From Paulinella micropora (Eukaryota > Cercozoa > Imbricatea > Euglyphida): a stretch of 30,509 nt of DNA. Position 1 is the first letter of the stretch. Every line of letters starts with the position of its first letter. Of the stretch, positions 15,633 through 25,192 are shown one piece after another. A program made the position numbers and the translations under genes. The notes under the pieces were generated by a model. The model was not told the DNA's origin, made no database searches, and saw only the letters and a program-made list of their open reading frames with translations. Location of the stretch: assembly GCA_009731375.1 (NCBI GenBank), contig BJOX01000314.1:468961-499469 (forward strand). The letters run 5' to 3'.

Positions 15633-16380
15633 GCCGCTGGGGAAACTTTTTTCGGCACCATGCGGTTAGCATGAGACAGTTGATGTCTCACACACCGGTG
15701 TTTAGCGGAAACAAAAAGGATTTGCAGAGTTGCTATTATCAGACTAGAGAAGTATGCCTATGGTATTAGCACAACTCTCGGAGACATGTTTCATGATGCT
15801 TTTAAAGACCATAAAGCGGCAAAGACGAAATATTGTTTTAATAGAGACAGTACTCATGATGAGAAAAGCAGAACTTGAGAAATCATTGGATGAACTGAGA
15901 GAACCACACGAGGTGGACACACCAGCCTGAGATGGATCAGACGAAGAATATGAAACACATTTGAACAACCACGACAACAGAGACAGAGAGATAGTGAGCA
16001 GAACACCACCAGAACAAAAAGTCACCGACAGACAAACCACCCAACTGGAAAGACATGACGAAGGAAGAGAAGAAAGTATGGGAGGACAGAGTGATAAGAA
16101 CCAACAAAGACGTCAATGCGTTGCAATTTGCTAAGAAAGAAAAAGTACAGAGAAGAACAGCAATATCTCGCTGCATCGCTGCAGAATGTTTCAACTTCTC
16201 GTAACAACAGCATTTTCGGAGGCTAAAGTGAAACAATTTCTGCGCAGCAAAAAGATTCATTGCCCGTTCGAAAAAATCTGCATTGTAAAGGAAAAATACT
16301 GCACGGTAATCTCAGTGGTGCGGCAAGATATATCATCCGAAGAGAAAACATTTAAAGAGATGAGACCAAGACCGAGCTGA
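15633..16380 (+). pseudogene. Decayed coding fragment, possibly retroelement gag
   Basis: From ATG at 15633 the frame reads MSRWGNFFRHHAVSMRQLMS and then HTPVFSGNKKD; after a shift near 15720 it continues VLAQLSETCFMMLLKTIKRQ and ETVLMMRKAELEKSLDEL, and then a charged stretch with stops (for example after VDTPA near 15929). PVFSGNKKDF-type openings are common in retroelement Gag proteins, so this may be the gag of the older copia-like element interrupted at 17204. No zinc knuckle or enzymatic motif is visible, so the assignment is tentative. Confidence 0.3.
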
Positions 16381-16405
16381 GGCTCAATCCCACTTAGCCC
16401 CTTCC

Positions 16406-16788
16406 NNNNNNNNNNNNNNNNNNNNNNNNNNNNNNNNNNNNNNNNNNNNNNNNNNNNNNNNNNNNNNNNNNNNNNNNNNNNNNNNNNNNNNNNNNNNNNN
16501 NNNNNNNNNNNNNNNNNNNNNNNNNNNNNNNNNNNNNNNNNNNNNNNNNNNNNNNNNNNNNNNNNNNNNNNNNNNNNNNNNNNNNNNNNNNNNNNNNNNN
16601 NNNNNNNNNNNNNNNNNNNNNNNNNNNNNNNNNNNNNNNNNNNNNNNNNNNNNNNNNNNNNNNNNNNNNNNNNNNNNNNNNNNNNNNNNNNNNNNNNNNN
16701 NNNNNNNNNNNNNNNNNNNNNNNNNNNNNNNNNNNNNNNNNNNNNNNNNNNNNNNNNNNNNNNNNNNNNNNNNNNNNNNNNNNNNNNN
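16406..16788. other. Assembly gap (N)
   Basis: 383 undetermined bases; the right edge is a C-run (16789-16821). Confidence 1.
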
Positions 16789-16987
16789 ACCCCCCCCCAC
16801 CCCCCCCCCCCCCCCCCCCCCTCCCCCTTGAGCTATGAAGTAACTTTACTGGAAACCCCGAGTGTGCAGTCTTCCGAGACCATGCCCACAAAATCCACAG
16901 TAATACCCCCCCCCCCGGCACTATGGACAACTCCGCCTTCTTATCAATCGCCTCTGCAAAAGCACGAACAGGAAGAAAAGGGTCTAG

Positions 16988-17203
16988 CCCAACGTAGCCA
17001 GACTCGCAGTAATCCACTTTATGCTAGGGGGTTCCGTGAACCCGATGTGCATGAAGCGCACCATCACTGTGGAATCACCGAAGCCACGAGGACCGTGGGG
17101 CAAGGAACGGCGGGAGAAGCCGTTAGCAAAGCAGCAGGATCTGCAGTTCAAGCGGAGGCGAGTACTGAGGCGGTGGGAACTTTGCCGCCCCCAGAGGAAA
17201 AGA
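16988..17203 (+). pseudogene. Upstream half of an older copia-like frame split by the retrotransposon
   Basis: Open from the TAG at 16985 to the insertion point. It has no motif of its own, but with the inserted element and one AAAGA copy removed it runs in frame into 27138-27356, which carries RNase H-like sequence. That gives about 145 uninterrupted codons. It is basic (KERREKPLAKQQDLQFKRRR), which is not typical of the RT/RNase H linker, so divergence or an earlier frameshift is likely. The shift between frames further upstream and the gap prevent tracing it to reverse transcriptase. Confidence 0.4.
17199..17203. repeat. Target-site duplication AAAGA, left copy
   Basis: AAAGA directly before the 5' LTR; the identical copy 27133-27137 directly follows the 3' LTR. 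Five bases is the usual size for Ty1/copia integration. Confidence 0.85.
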
Positions 17204-17448
17204 TGTTAGGTAACAGGTTGGTGACTAATATATACATGTATTTAAGCGGGTTATACGGTTAGATCCCGTATCAGAACAATTAATGCCAATCCACCTTTGT
17301 GGACCGACTTGGTATATCTGCCCCCACAAAGTGGGTCCAGTCATTGTTCCGTTCTTAATAACAACCATCCGTTTCAATCGTCCGTTACTGCTGGACATGG
17401 TATAATATTAATCATTAAAGTCATTCTTCGGTATATCGTAAGTCAATA
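17204..17448 (+). repeat. 5' LTR
   Basis: 245 bases, TGTTAGGTAACAGG ... GTAAGTCAATA; pairs with 26889-27132. A TATA-like TATATA at 17229-17234 could serve the element's promoter. Confidence 0.92.
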
Positions 17449-17460
17449 GGTTATGAAGCC
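17449..17460 (+). promoter_or_regulatory. Primer-binding-like site, copia half-tRNA type
   Basis: GGTTATGAAGCC follows the LTR directly. Drosophila copia primes from an internal fragment of initiator Met tRNA whose anticodon loop reads CCATAACC; GGTTATG is its complement (established for copia). The next bases match less well, so the call is tentative. Confidence 0.5.
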
Positions 17461-18054
17461 TTGAAGCGCCGTTCGCGCTGGACCGAAGAAAGCTGGCACC
17501 TACACCCAGAGGGACGTTGTCTTGTTCGTGTTTGGTGTCAGAGCAGAACTAATTTCTGTCTACTGTGTGTGGTTGTTAGGTAACTGGAGTGGCCCTGTGC
17601 GAGTTGAGCTGAGTCTCAGCGCAGAGGGTGGTTCGAGGCCGTTCGAGCTCAGCCAGCCAGCCCCCCAAGGAGTCAAGAGTTCCCTGAGGAACGTTCCGTG
17701 GACAGTGGCGAAGGAAGCCAGACGTCCAGCTCCCAGTTCAGCAGGCAACGACGGTTTCCGGCAACCTTTCTCTGCACAACAGTCCTGGCTTTGATCTGGT
17801 TCTGGGTGAGTATTCTAGCAGTGGCCCGTTTACGTTCGGCCCCAATAGCAAAGAGCTCACTCATTCGTTTGGCGTCAGCCGCCGACGTTGGACTTTTTCC
17901 CCAGTGGGCTGGTCTGAAGGACCCCCCCAGATGCGGCGAGAAACCCCAAAACCAACAGTTCCAGTCGTCGGGACAAGTGGCTTTGCTCCCCTTTTGCCGA
18001 CGTTCGCTCAACAAGTCTCTGATCAAATAGCTCGGGTAAGCACTTAGGTAAGAA
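17461..18054 (+). other. Leader of the retrotransposon
   Basis: About 590 bases between primer site and gag. Two overlapping open frames (17522-17794 and 17698-18030) lack motifs. Probably untranslated leader. Confidence 0.5.
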
Positions 18055-19015
18055 ATGGCCTTACATACACCCTACCCGAAAGTGAAACTAGATCTAAAAA
18101 TTCCTCCCCTCTCAAGGAATATAAAAGACTTTAAGACGTATGAGACTACATTGATAGCTGTCCTAAGATTAGTTAACCCATATTTAATTCCTTGCTTAGA
18201 GGGAAGAGCCATAGTCTTTCCCAGCCTGTCAAGAGTGAGTCTACACAGTTAACAACTTCCTCTAAATCACCGACAGACAGACCAACGTCACAGTCAGTCA
18301 CACAAAGAGAGATAGAGGATGAAGAAAAGCAAGATCACATATGCATGAAGAGAAGGAAGAGAGCTGAAAGATGAATTGCTCGCTTACCTCATTTCCTCAT
18401 GTCAGCTGAATCCGGATGCTATGGCATTGTTGCCTGAAGCAGAAGGTGAACCAGCAAAATTCTGGAAAGCTATAGTAGACAAATACAGAGGATTAGACGA
18501 CATAGCCAAGGCAGGTCGATTAGACAAGCTAGACGCTATGCAGGGTCCTAGTTCGATGAGTAGGGTGAAACATGGCTTACAAAATACAAGACACTAGTCA
18601 GACAACTCGAGATAGACGAAGGAAGAGCAGAGTCAGACTATAAGAAATGTAAGAAGCTATTTAGACTCCTACAAAACCTAGACCCCCTGTCAACCCTTTA
18701 CATTACATGGCAGCACATGGATCACAGATGGGACTGGAAACAGCTAACCCTAAAGATAATACAGGTCACACAAGAGTACAACAACGAAAAACTGTACAGG
18801 AAAGTAATAACACCGCAAAAAGGAAAGCAGGTAGTGTTTAGTACAGTGTCGACGACGAAGGATTCTGAACTAAAATGCTACTGCTGCAAGCAAGCTGGGC
18901 ATATGTGTTATGAATCTACGTCGAGATGTGTACGAACAGATTGCAGAGAGGGAAAACGAGGTGTCAGACACACAGGTAGTGATTGCTCTTTCACTAAAAT
19001 CATAACAGCAAGATA
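18055..19015 (+). pseudogene. Retrotransposon gag (frameshifted)
   Basis: ATG at 18055 in good context (AGAAATGGCC). Pieces in alternating frames read DFKTYETTLIAVLRL; then LLAYLISSCQLNPDAMALLP and FWKAIVDKYRGLDDIAKAGR, a copia UBN2/Retrotran_gag-type pattern; then TLVRQLEIDEGRAESDYKKC and FRLLQNLDPLSTLYITWQHM. Near the end (18876-18915) lies a zinc-knuckle-like CYCCKQAGHMCYES in which the last Cys of CX2CX4HX4C is out of register. At least three frame changes (near 18210, 18370 and 18575) break it. Confidence 0.75.
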
Positions 19016-19029
19016 GGGAAAGACAACTA

Positions 19030-20445
19030 AGCCTAAGTCAACAGACAGACCACGTAAAAGGACCAAGGAAAGGTAAGTTCATTTGTGTAGGTGAGGAGCA
19101 GGAAGAGGAAGAGAATAAATCATCACAAGACGAGAAAGAGTCAGTAGCCCCACTAGAGGATGAGGAAGTAGAGTCACCAGAACAGTCAGATCAGGGTAGT
19201 CAGAAAGATGACGAAAACGACGAGACTGAAGACTCACTACAACTCATACAGTGGATACACATGAGTGTGGAAGTGAAGAAGAGGGAGAGTAAGAGTAGGC
19301 CTCAGACCAACACCATCCCTATTCCCATCCCATATACTCATCAGCAAGTTAAACCCCTAGCTAGACCCCACAGGATTTTAGAGGGATTGATCCCAGCATC
19401 TTTCACGTCCCATACTTCTCTAGCGACTTTTTGCTGAAATACGCATTACTGGAAGCACAGTAGACATTTAGGACGCGATCTCTCGTTAGTTTTGACAGAG
19501 CTTTTTGGTGTTGTCCCCGTTGACACAGTCTCCTTAGAGCCAGTTAATCTTAATTATGCTAAGGTTTGGAGATCAAGAAAGATTGAGACACCAGAGGAGT
19601 TTTTGATCCCTGATAACAAGAGATGCGAAGGCATAGTCAGAAAGACAGGCAAAATTGTAGAAAAGGAGGACCGGGAGCAAGCGCAGCCTGGAGGCTGATT
19701 AGGTTCAAAAACTGTGAGTTTCATAAGCCAAAAATCAGACCAGACTCTGACAAAAGCCCTGAAATGACAGAAGAAGCGAACGCCCTCATGATAGCCGCTC
19801 TAGCTGAGATAAGAGACCCCGTACTATACGATCGTGTTTACAAAGGGATACCAAGAGATCAGGATGGATGTCCTTTGCCCCCAACACACCTAGTAGCGAT
19901 CTCTAGCAATATTCCAGCAGATGAACTCAAGGTAGGAACTATGGCCTTATGCGTGAACAGTGAAAGGCCTAGATCACCTCATGTAGTCAGAATGGATAGT
20001 GCTCAGCCAGTTAGCCCAGCACCAGCAGAAGCTAGTCCGAGTGAGAGCTTAGACGAGGGAGTAAATGATACAGCAAGAACCGACCGATCAGAGAGAGAAG
20101 ATGAGGAAGAGGATTCCTTTGAACCTACCCGGGAGATTGGACAAACCCAGACAGCAGTCAGTATGGTCAATTCCCAAATAGGTGGATGTCCCCTTCATAT
20201 TATCTCACTAAATCGGAACTCAAGGAAATAGGATTATGAAGAAGAATAGCTATGGAAACCCCAGATACCCAAGGTAGTAAAGACAGGGTAGACTCAGATG
20301 ACAGCGGGGGAGAAACTGTTATCAGACGAAGGGGAAAGAGTAGCTATAGGTCCTACCTTGATGTTAAAGCATTGCCATCATTACTCCCAGCACAGGCGGC
20401 AAGTAGTAGCTCTAGTAGCACAACAGGGCCTCTAGCTGCTAGTTA
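19030..20445 (+). pseudogene. Extra coding-like region between gag and protease, function unknown
   Basis: Successive open stretches: an acidic segment (about 19080-19434, rich in E, D, S, Q), 19492-19698 (ELFGVVPVDTVSLEPVNLNY ...), 19700-20231 (MTEEANALMIAALAEIRDPV, LYDRVYKGIPRDQDGCPLPP, then a Ser/Glu/Asp-rich tail), and 20252-20446 (Ser-rich). Codon use looks protein-like and the frames follow one another, so it was probably part of the gag-pol polyprotein. I do not recognise a domain. Standard copia elements have no such segment. Confidence 0.5.
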
Positions 20446-20446
20446 A

Positions 20447-20980
20447 GCTAGTAGTAAAAGTAGTACAGATCAGTCTACAACTACTAAACGCCCCATAATT
20501 AGAGCAAAGAGTAGTACAGAGCCAGCCAGTGCTAGTACACAGGACAGCGGTAGTGTTCCTCCGGCTAACACCAGGGCAACATCGCCGCCGAACAACCAAC
20601 CGGGTAGAATAGAGAGTTACTGCACTCAACTGTTTGATGCCATTCACCGGGGGAGTTTCGCAGTCGACTTCAGATCGTCGGGAGCATACAACCGGGATGA
20701 AACGATAAACGTCTTTTATTCAGGCTTACGTACAGTCATAGAACAGTATGTAGTAAACATGTGTATAAGAAGTGAGGATGTAGACGCTACCCAATTTGCC
20801 ATAAGTTTTCCTTATATTGCTTATACTAATTCGCACCCTTACATTCAAGAGATCTTAGGTCCTGTCCCCAGACCAAGCCCAATTGAAGAGCCGGCAGCGG
20901 AAGAAGAAGATGAGGAAAGAAATGTGGTAGCATCATGCACAATGCCCATGCTATGGTCAATCTGTCTAGAGATAGCATAG
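20447..20980 (+). pseudogene. Ser/Pro-rich linker and unknown folded segment before protease
   Basis: Open from the TAA at 20444-20446 to a TAG at 20978. The first part is Ser/Thr/Pro-rich; the second (from about 20608) looks folded: YCTQLFDAIHRGSFAVDF, ETINVFYSGLRTVIEQYVVN, FAISFPYIAYTNSHPYIQEI, then an acidic stretch. Not recognised; it leads into the protease in another frame. Confidence 0.45.
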
Positions 20981-21480
20981 TTGACGATAGTGCTTGTAGC
21001 ACAAACATATCACCCAATAAAGAACTGTTTACTAATCTAGTGAAAGGACAGGCCAAGTTCAGAACAGCTAACAGCATCATAACTACATCCCTGAAAGGTC
21101 AGATGTCAGTGCAGTTAGTGGGAGTCGGAGAAGAGATAGACGTAGTTGCTAGGAATGCGGTGTACAACCCAGATCTGCCATACACCCTGATATCTACCGC
21201 CACTTGGATAATTCAGGAAATGCTGTGCTGCATCAGAATGGCCCCCTTTTTTTTTTCTAGACAAACCCATACCAGTTGATAAGGGAGCAATTCTTGCGCA
21301 AGGTCGCAGAGCCCAGAACAACATATACGTTTGGGATAAGCCTGGCATAAAGCAACTAGATCCTAACTTCATCTTTAGCCCACACACAGGGAAGCAGGTT
21401 GACAGTAGGAAGAAGCTTGCTAAACTGAAGGATCGAAAGAAGAAGCACATAAACCACAGTGCCACACAACAATTCACTGC
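20935..21480 (+). pseudogene. Copia aspartic protease (retropepsin-like), frameshifted
   Basis: The catalytic D-S-A triplet is at 20986-20994 (VDDSACSTNIS), in the position of the copia motif LDSGAS-H. It is followed by ELFTNLV and later VYNPDLPYTLISTATW, matching the family's Y-P-L-x-x-N-L-S end of the protease. The frame is lost at a T-run (21247-21257), after which FLDKPIPVDKGAILAQGRRA continues in another frame. Confidence 0.75.
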
Positions 21481-21529
21481 ACCAAATGCTATCACAGGTT
21501 ATCCATTTTGTAGAAATGTATCAGCATGT

Positions 21530-22330
21530 GTGTGTGGATGGGCATGTGACCATGGTTGTAACTATGTGCCATACACGTACGAATGTGACACTGACCTTGG
21601 AGAGAAAGCAAACGACAACACACACAATTTCTCATACCTCTTACCTGTTGTCCGTCCGGATGCAAACAAGAACATCCATTTTGTTATACTTCACTGCATG
21701 GCATTACGTAGAGGCGGAGCGGCGATGGATAGGCTAGCTAAGGCGCAGGGATGGGAGATCATAGGAAAGGATTGGAGAGAAGCCGTGAGAAAGTGTGAGT
21801 GCTGTAGTCTAGCTAAGATGCGAGAAGTAGATCACAGTTCGAATAACAGACACGACAGGGATTGGGCCCCAGGAGAATGCTTAGTCATGGATACTCAGTT
21901 TTACTTAGTATTGTCTCATGATGGTAGGAAATACAAGTACACCATTAAGTGCGTAGCTAGCGGATACGTAAAGGACTACTACCTAAAACAAAAGAACGAG
22001 TTTTTCGACTATTTTTTTTGAGGCAGTTGCATTCTTTGAACGTCAAACAGGAAATGCTGATGGTCAAGTCAGATCAGGAGTATAGGGGTTACGGAGTTTT
22101 TAAGTCCTGGATTAAGCGTACAGGAGTAGAATTCTACCCGTCCCCTAAGGGCCACAGTAAGAGTAATGCAGTGATAGAAAGATCACATCTAACCATGGAA
22201 GGCCCAGCAACAGCTGCCAGACTTGACGCGGGTTTGCCCATAAGTTTTTGGACAGACATGGAAAAGGATACCCAACGCACACGGAAGGTTCAAGGGTATT
22301 TCCCCTTTTGAGGCCATCTTCAAGAAGAAA
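21530..22330 (+). pseudogene. Copia integrase (GAG_pre-integrase and catalytic core), frameshifted
   Basis: A zinc-binding segment with HCMALRRGGAAMDRLAKAQG and CECCSLAKMREVDHS corresponds to the HHCC domain of copia integrase. Catalytic D-D-E residues are recognisable: Asp 21900-21902 (LVMDTQFY), Asp 22072-22074 (VKSDQEYRGYG) and Glu 22177-22179 (NAVIERSHL, where the family has NGVAER). Two frame changes occur, at a run of eight T (22011-22018) and near 22050. The protein would insert element cDNA into the genome. Confidence 0.82.
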
Positions 22331-22930
22331 CCACACATGTCACACCTAAAACCCATTGGTTGTGCTGCTATCATGAAGGTGGAGAGTAAGAAAGGAGAGC
22401 CCAAAGGTGTGCCTGTCATATTTATAGGGTACGAATCAACCACGGGATACTACAGAGTTTATGATCCTATAGGCAAACGTATCTACGGAGATCTGAGAGA
22501 TGTTCGTTTCGATGTGAATCGCATGGGAAAAAGAGTAGCTGCTAAAGTTCTCAAGATAGACCCCCTTGAGGACGAGAAGTTAGAAAGGGTAAATTGGAAT
22601 AAGGATCCACCAGTCCCAAAGTCTCGTACAGCAGGGGGAGATGTTGAGAACAATCAAGAAAGCGGGATCGTCGACGCTATAGAAATAGAGGGATCTGAAG
22701 TGGGAAATTATCCTAGGAAACAGGGTCTGCCCATTTCGGGTGCTTCTAGGTCTTCTGTAGTTGTGGAAAAAGAAGTTGTGGCAGTGGAAAGTGATAGTGA
22801 TACGGATGCCGAACAGTTGTCCCCACCACCCCACAAGTCCATGATCCGGGAGGAAACCACAACCAGAAAAAGAGAGTGTCAGTACACCGCCAGTCAGTTC
22901 GATAGCCTTTCCCAAAGCAAAGAATAGGAA
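22310..22930 (+). pseudogene. Integrase C-terminal part and linker
   Basis: PFEAIFKKKPHMSHLKPIGC, then VPVIFIGYESTTGYYRVYDP and RDVRFDVNRM, the typical copia block F-G-C...F-G-Y....YR-D......S-DV-F after the integrase core. An acidic, variable linker follows to 22926. Confidence 0.75.
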
Positions 22931-23650
22931 GGTAAGACTGTCGAACCGACTGGACCCATTACAGGGAGTTGAAGTAGCAGTTTCTGCCCCAGAATTTGGA
23001 GCAAAATGGGCTCAGACTCAATATGGAGAGCAGTGGCGCACCAATATAAGAAAGGGACGTGCCATTCGTCCAGGGGGAGCTTTGAAAGCAATCTCAGGAA
23101 AAATGGAACCTACGCATTACATAGACTTCGGAGAGGGTAAAGCAGAAGAATGTTAGATAGTGAGATAGAGAAATATAGGATTATTTCAGTCGGTACGACC
23201 AGTCTTATCAACCCCCCAGAAGTCAGCATAGAAGCCCCAGTTGTGCCCAAGTTGGACGAAGGAGAACAAACTCAGTCAGTATTATCTCCATATAAGCACA
23301 ACCCCGCTACTTTTCGTTCATGGACGCAGGGTGAGATATCAGGCGATAATCTCATACCTGCGGGACAGAAGAGAGTCAGACCCAAGAAGCAACCAGTTGC
23401 TCCTCCAGTTAGCGTAGCACCAGCTACTGTAGTGCCAACACAACCACCACCCATATTGACTGCCGCAAACTTGCTTGAGGTAGTGCCTGATTTTGCTCAA
23501 TGCTTGTTTTTACTCTGCAATTGAACTGCCTCCCGATATCAAACCACAAGATAAGAAGCCAGCAAGAGAGAAAGAGATAAAACAGCAGGAAGAGTTGAGA
23601 TCGTTCGAATGGGTGAGAGAGACAGAGGCGAGGAGAAGTGGCAGCAAAAT
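22931..23650 (+). pseudogene. Linker between integrase and reverse transcriptase
   Basis: Open stretches in changing frames, Pro- and Val-rich (23390-23460) with no enzymatic motif, then RSFEWVRETEARRSGSKIIP leading to RT. Confidence 0.5.
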
Positions 23651-23652
23651 AA

Positions 23653-24440
23653 TACCACTAACATGGGTAGATACGGTATAGCCAGACCCTAAAGGTGGTA
23701 CTTATTGCAAGGCCAGAACAGCAATAAGAGGAGTTATTTAATGGAATCTGGCATTCATTTTAATGCTAAACGTACATATTCTCCTACTGCTCATCACCGC
23801 ACATTTCTCATGTTTGTTGCGCACGCCGCTGTTCATAACAGAGATTTGAGGCTTGCTGACTTTGTCACTGCATATTTGCACGCTATCATGCCTTACACCA
23901 TCTACGCACGTCCTCCACCTGGTTTTGAGCGTGTTGAGTGGCTGTGGCCCATTCTCAAAGCGTATTACGGTCACCCTGAATCAGGACGACTTTGGTACGA
24001 TGTTCTGAATGAGATCGTGGTTAAGTTCGGGTTCAAGCCCCTTGCCATTGACAAGGCATCGTATGCAGTTGTGAAGAACAACAACTCTCTGCACACCACA
24101 TTGATCACATTTCATGTAGATGATGGGTTGCAAAGAGCACCTTGAGTTAGTTAAGTTCTTCCAGAAAAGTGGTTTGAGATGCAAGGACCTCGGTGTTGCC
24201 ACTTAGTTCAGAACATTTCACTCGATCATTTTGAGAATGGCATCCTGTACACCAGAGGATTTATATTAAAGCCGTGTTGCTCAAGCTTGGCTATGACGGT
24301 GCTATTCCCGCCAAGTCCCCCAATACCTCTGATGTTGTTCGTCCACTCAAGCCCGGCGCGGACATCCCATTTTAGAGCATGATCTTCGTACTCTTATTGG
24401 TGTCTTACTTTTCGTAGCAGTCAACACTCAGCCTTTGATC
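23653..24440 (+). pseudogene. Copia reverse transcriptase, frameshifted
   Basis: Starts with LTWVDTV and, after a stop, YSPTAHHRTFLMFVAHAAVH, then LADFVTAYLHAI with the first catalytic Asp at 23858-23860 (family: QLDVKTAFLHG). Next come IYARPPPGFERV, LKAYYGHPESGRLWYDVLNE, and HVDD (24113-24124), where the copia family has YVDD. After HVDDG the frame is lost; ELVKFFQKSGLRCKDLG in another frame corresponds to the usual D-L-G segment. Confidence 0.82.
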
Positions 24441-25192
24441 GTTTGTGCTCTGAACATGGCAGCTTTGGATATGGTTCCGAACCCCCCTCGTGCGTATTCG
24501 CGTATCGATAAGATCTGCAGGTTTTTGGTTACTCCTCGTGGGATTTTCTTTCGTAGAGCGGACAAAACTATCACTTCGATGTGGAGTTACGCTAAGCAGG
24601 GGGAGCGTAAGCACAGCAATTTTCCGGGTCGCCCGTGATGGAATCGTTTCAGGACATTGACCCTACTCATTTAGCTCAGAACTCAGTCAAGCTCGGTGAA
24701 GGGGAAATTCCAAAGGAAATCCGGCAAAAGACCCCTTTGTTCGGTTATTGCGATTCCGATTTCGCTTCTCGTGCTGAGGACAGAAGATCTCGAAGTGGTT
24801 TCATTTTCTTCTTTCACTTGACCCCGATTTCAGTTTTCTCTAAGTTGCAGTCCGTTGTTGCCAATTCGACTGTCGAAGCTGAGATTATAGCCGCAAATGA
24901 AGCGGTTAGGGAGGCAGATGCCATTTGGAAGGTGCTGGTCGATATGGGTTAATATTCGCCAGGAATCATCCCGATTCTTGAGGATAACTCTGGAGCTATT
25001 TCGTTGTCAGCCAGAGGCCTTGGTGAGAACCGTACTAAACATATAGCGGTACGTTTTCATTACTTGGTTGACAGATGCCGTGCAAGGTCCGTGCAATTGT
25101 ATAAAATCGCGTCGAAGAAAAATTTAGCGGATTATCTGACTAAGTCTCTTCGATGTACGCAATTTTGCCAATCTCCGGGCACTCGCGGTTGA
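24441..25192 (+). pseudogene. Copia RT connection and RNase H domain
   Basis: ALDMVPNPPRAYSRIDKICR then FLVTPRGIFF is the A-x-x-x-x-P...H-x-x-x-K-R-L-Y-L-x-G-T connection. RNase H: YCDSDFASRAEDRRSRSG with Asp at 24752-24754, STVEAEIIAANEA, and, after an in-frame TAA at 24950-24952, EDNSGAISLS (24980 onward) and RTKHIAVRFHYL, ending NLADYLTKSL. This is the typical copia C-terminus. Confidence 0.85.

Noticed and set aside
16394-17017. Minus-strand frame crossing the gap
   Set aside because: Most of it is N and poly(G); the rest lacks motifs.
21247-22018. Programmed ribosomal frameshifting in pol
   Set aside because: T-runs alone are not a known copia recoding signal, the needed shifts are several and not all at such runs; decay or sequencing error is simpler.
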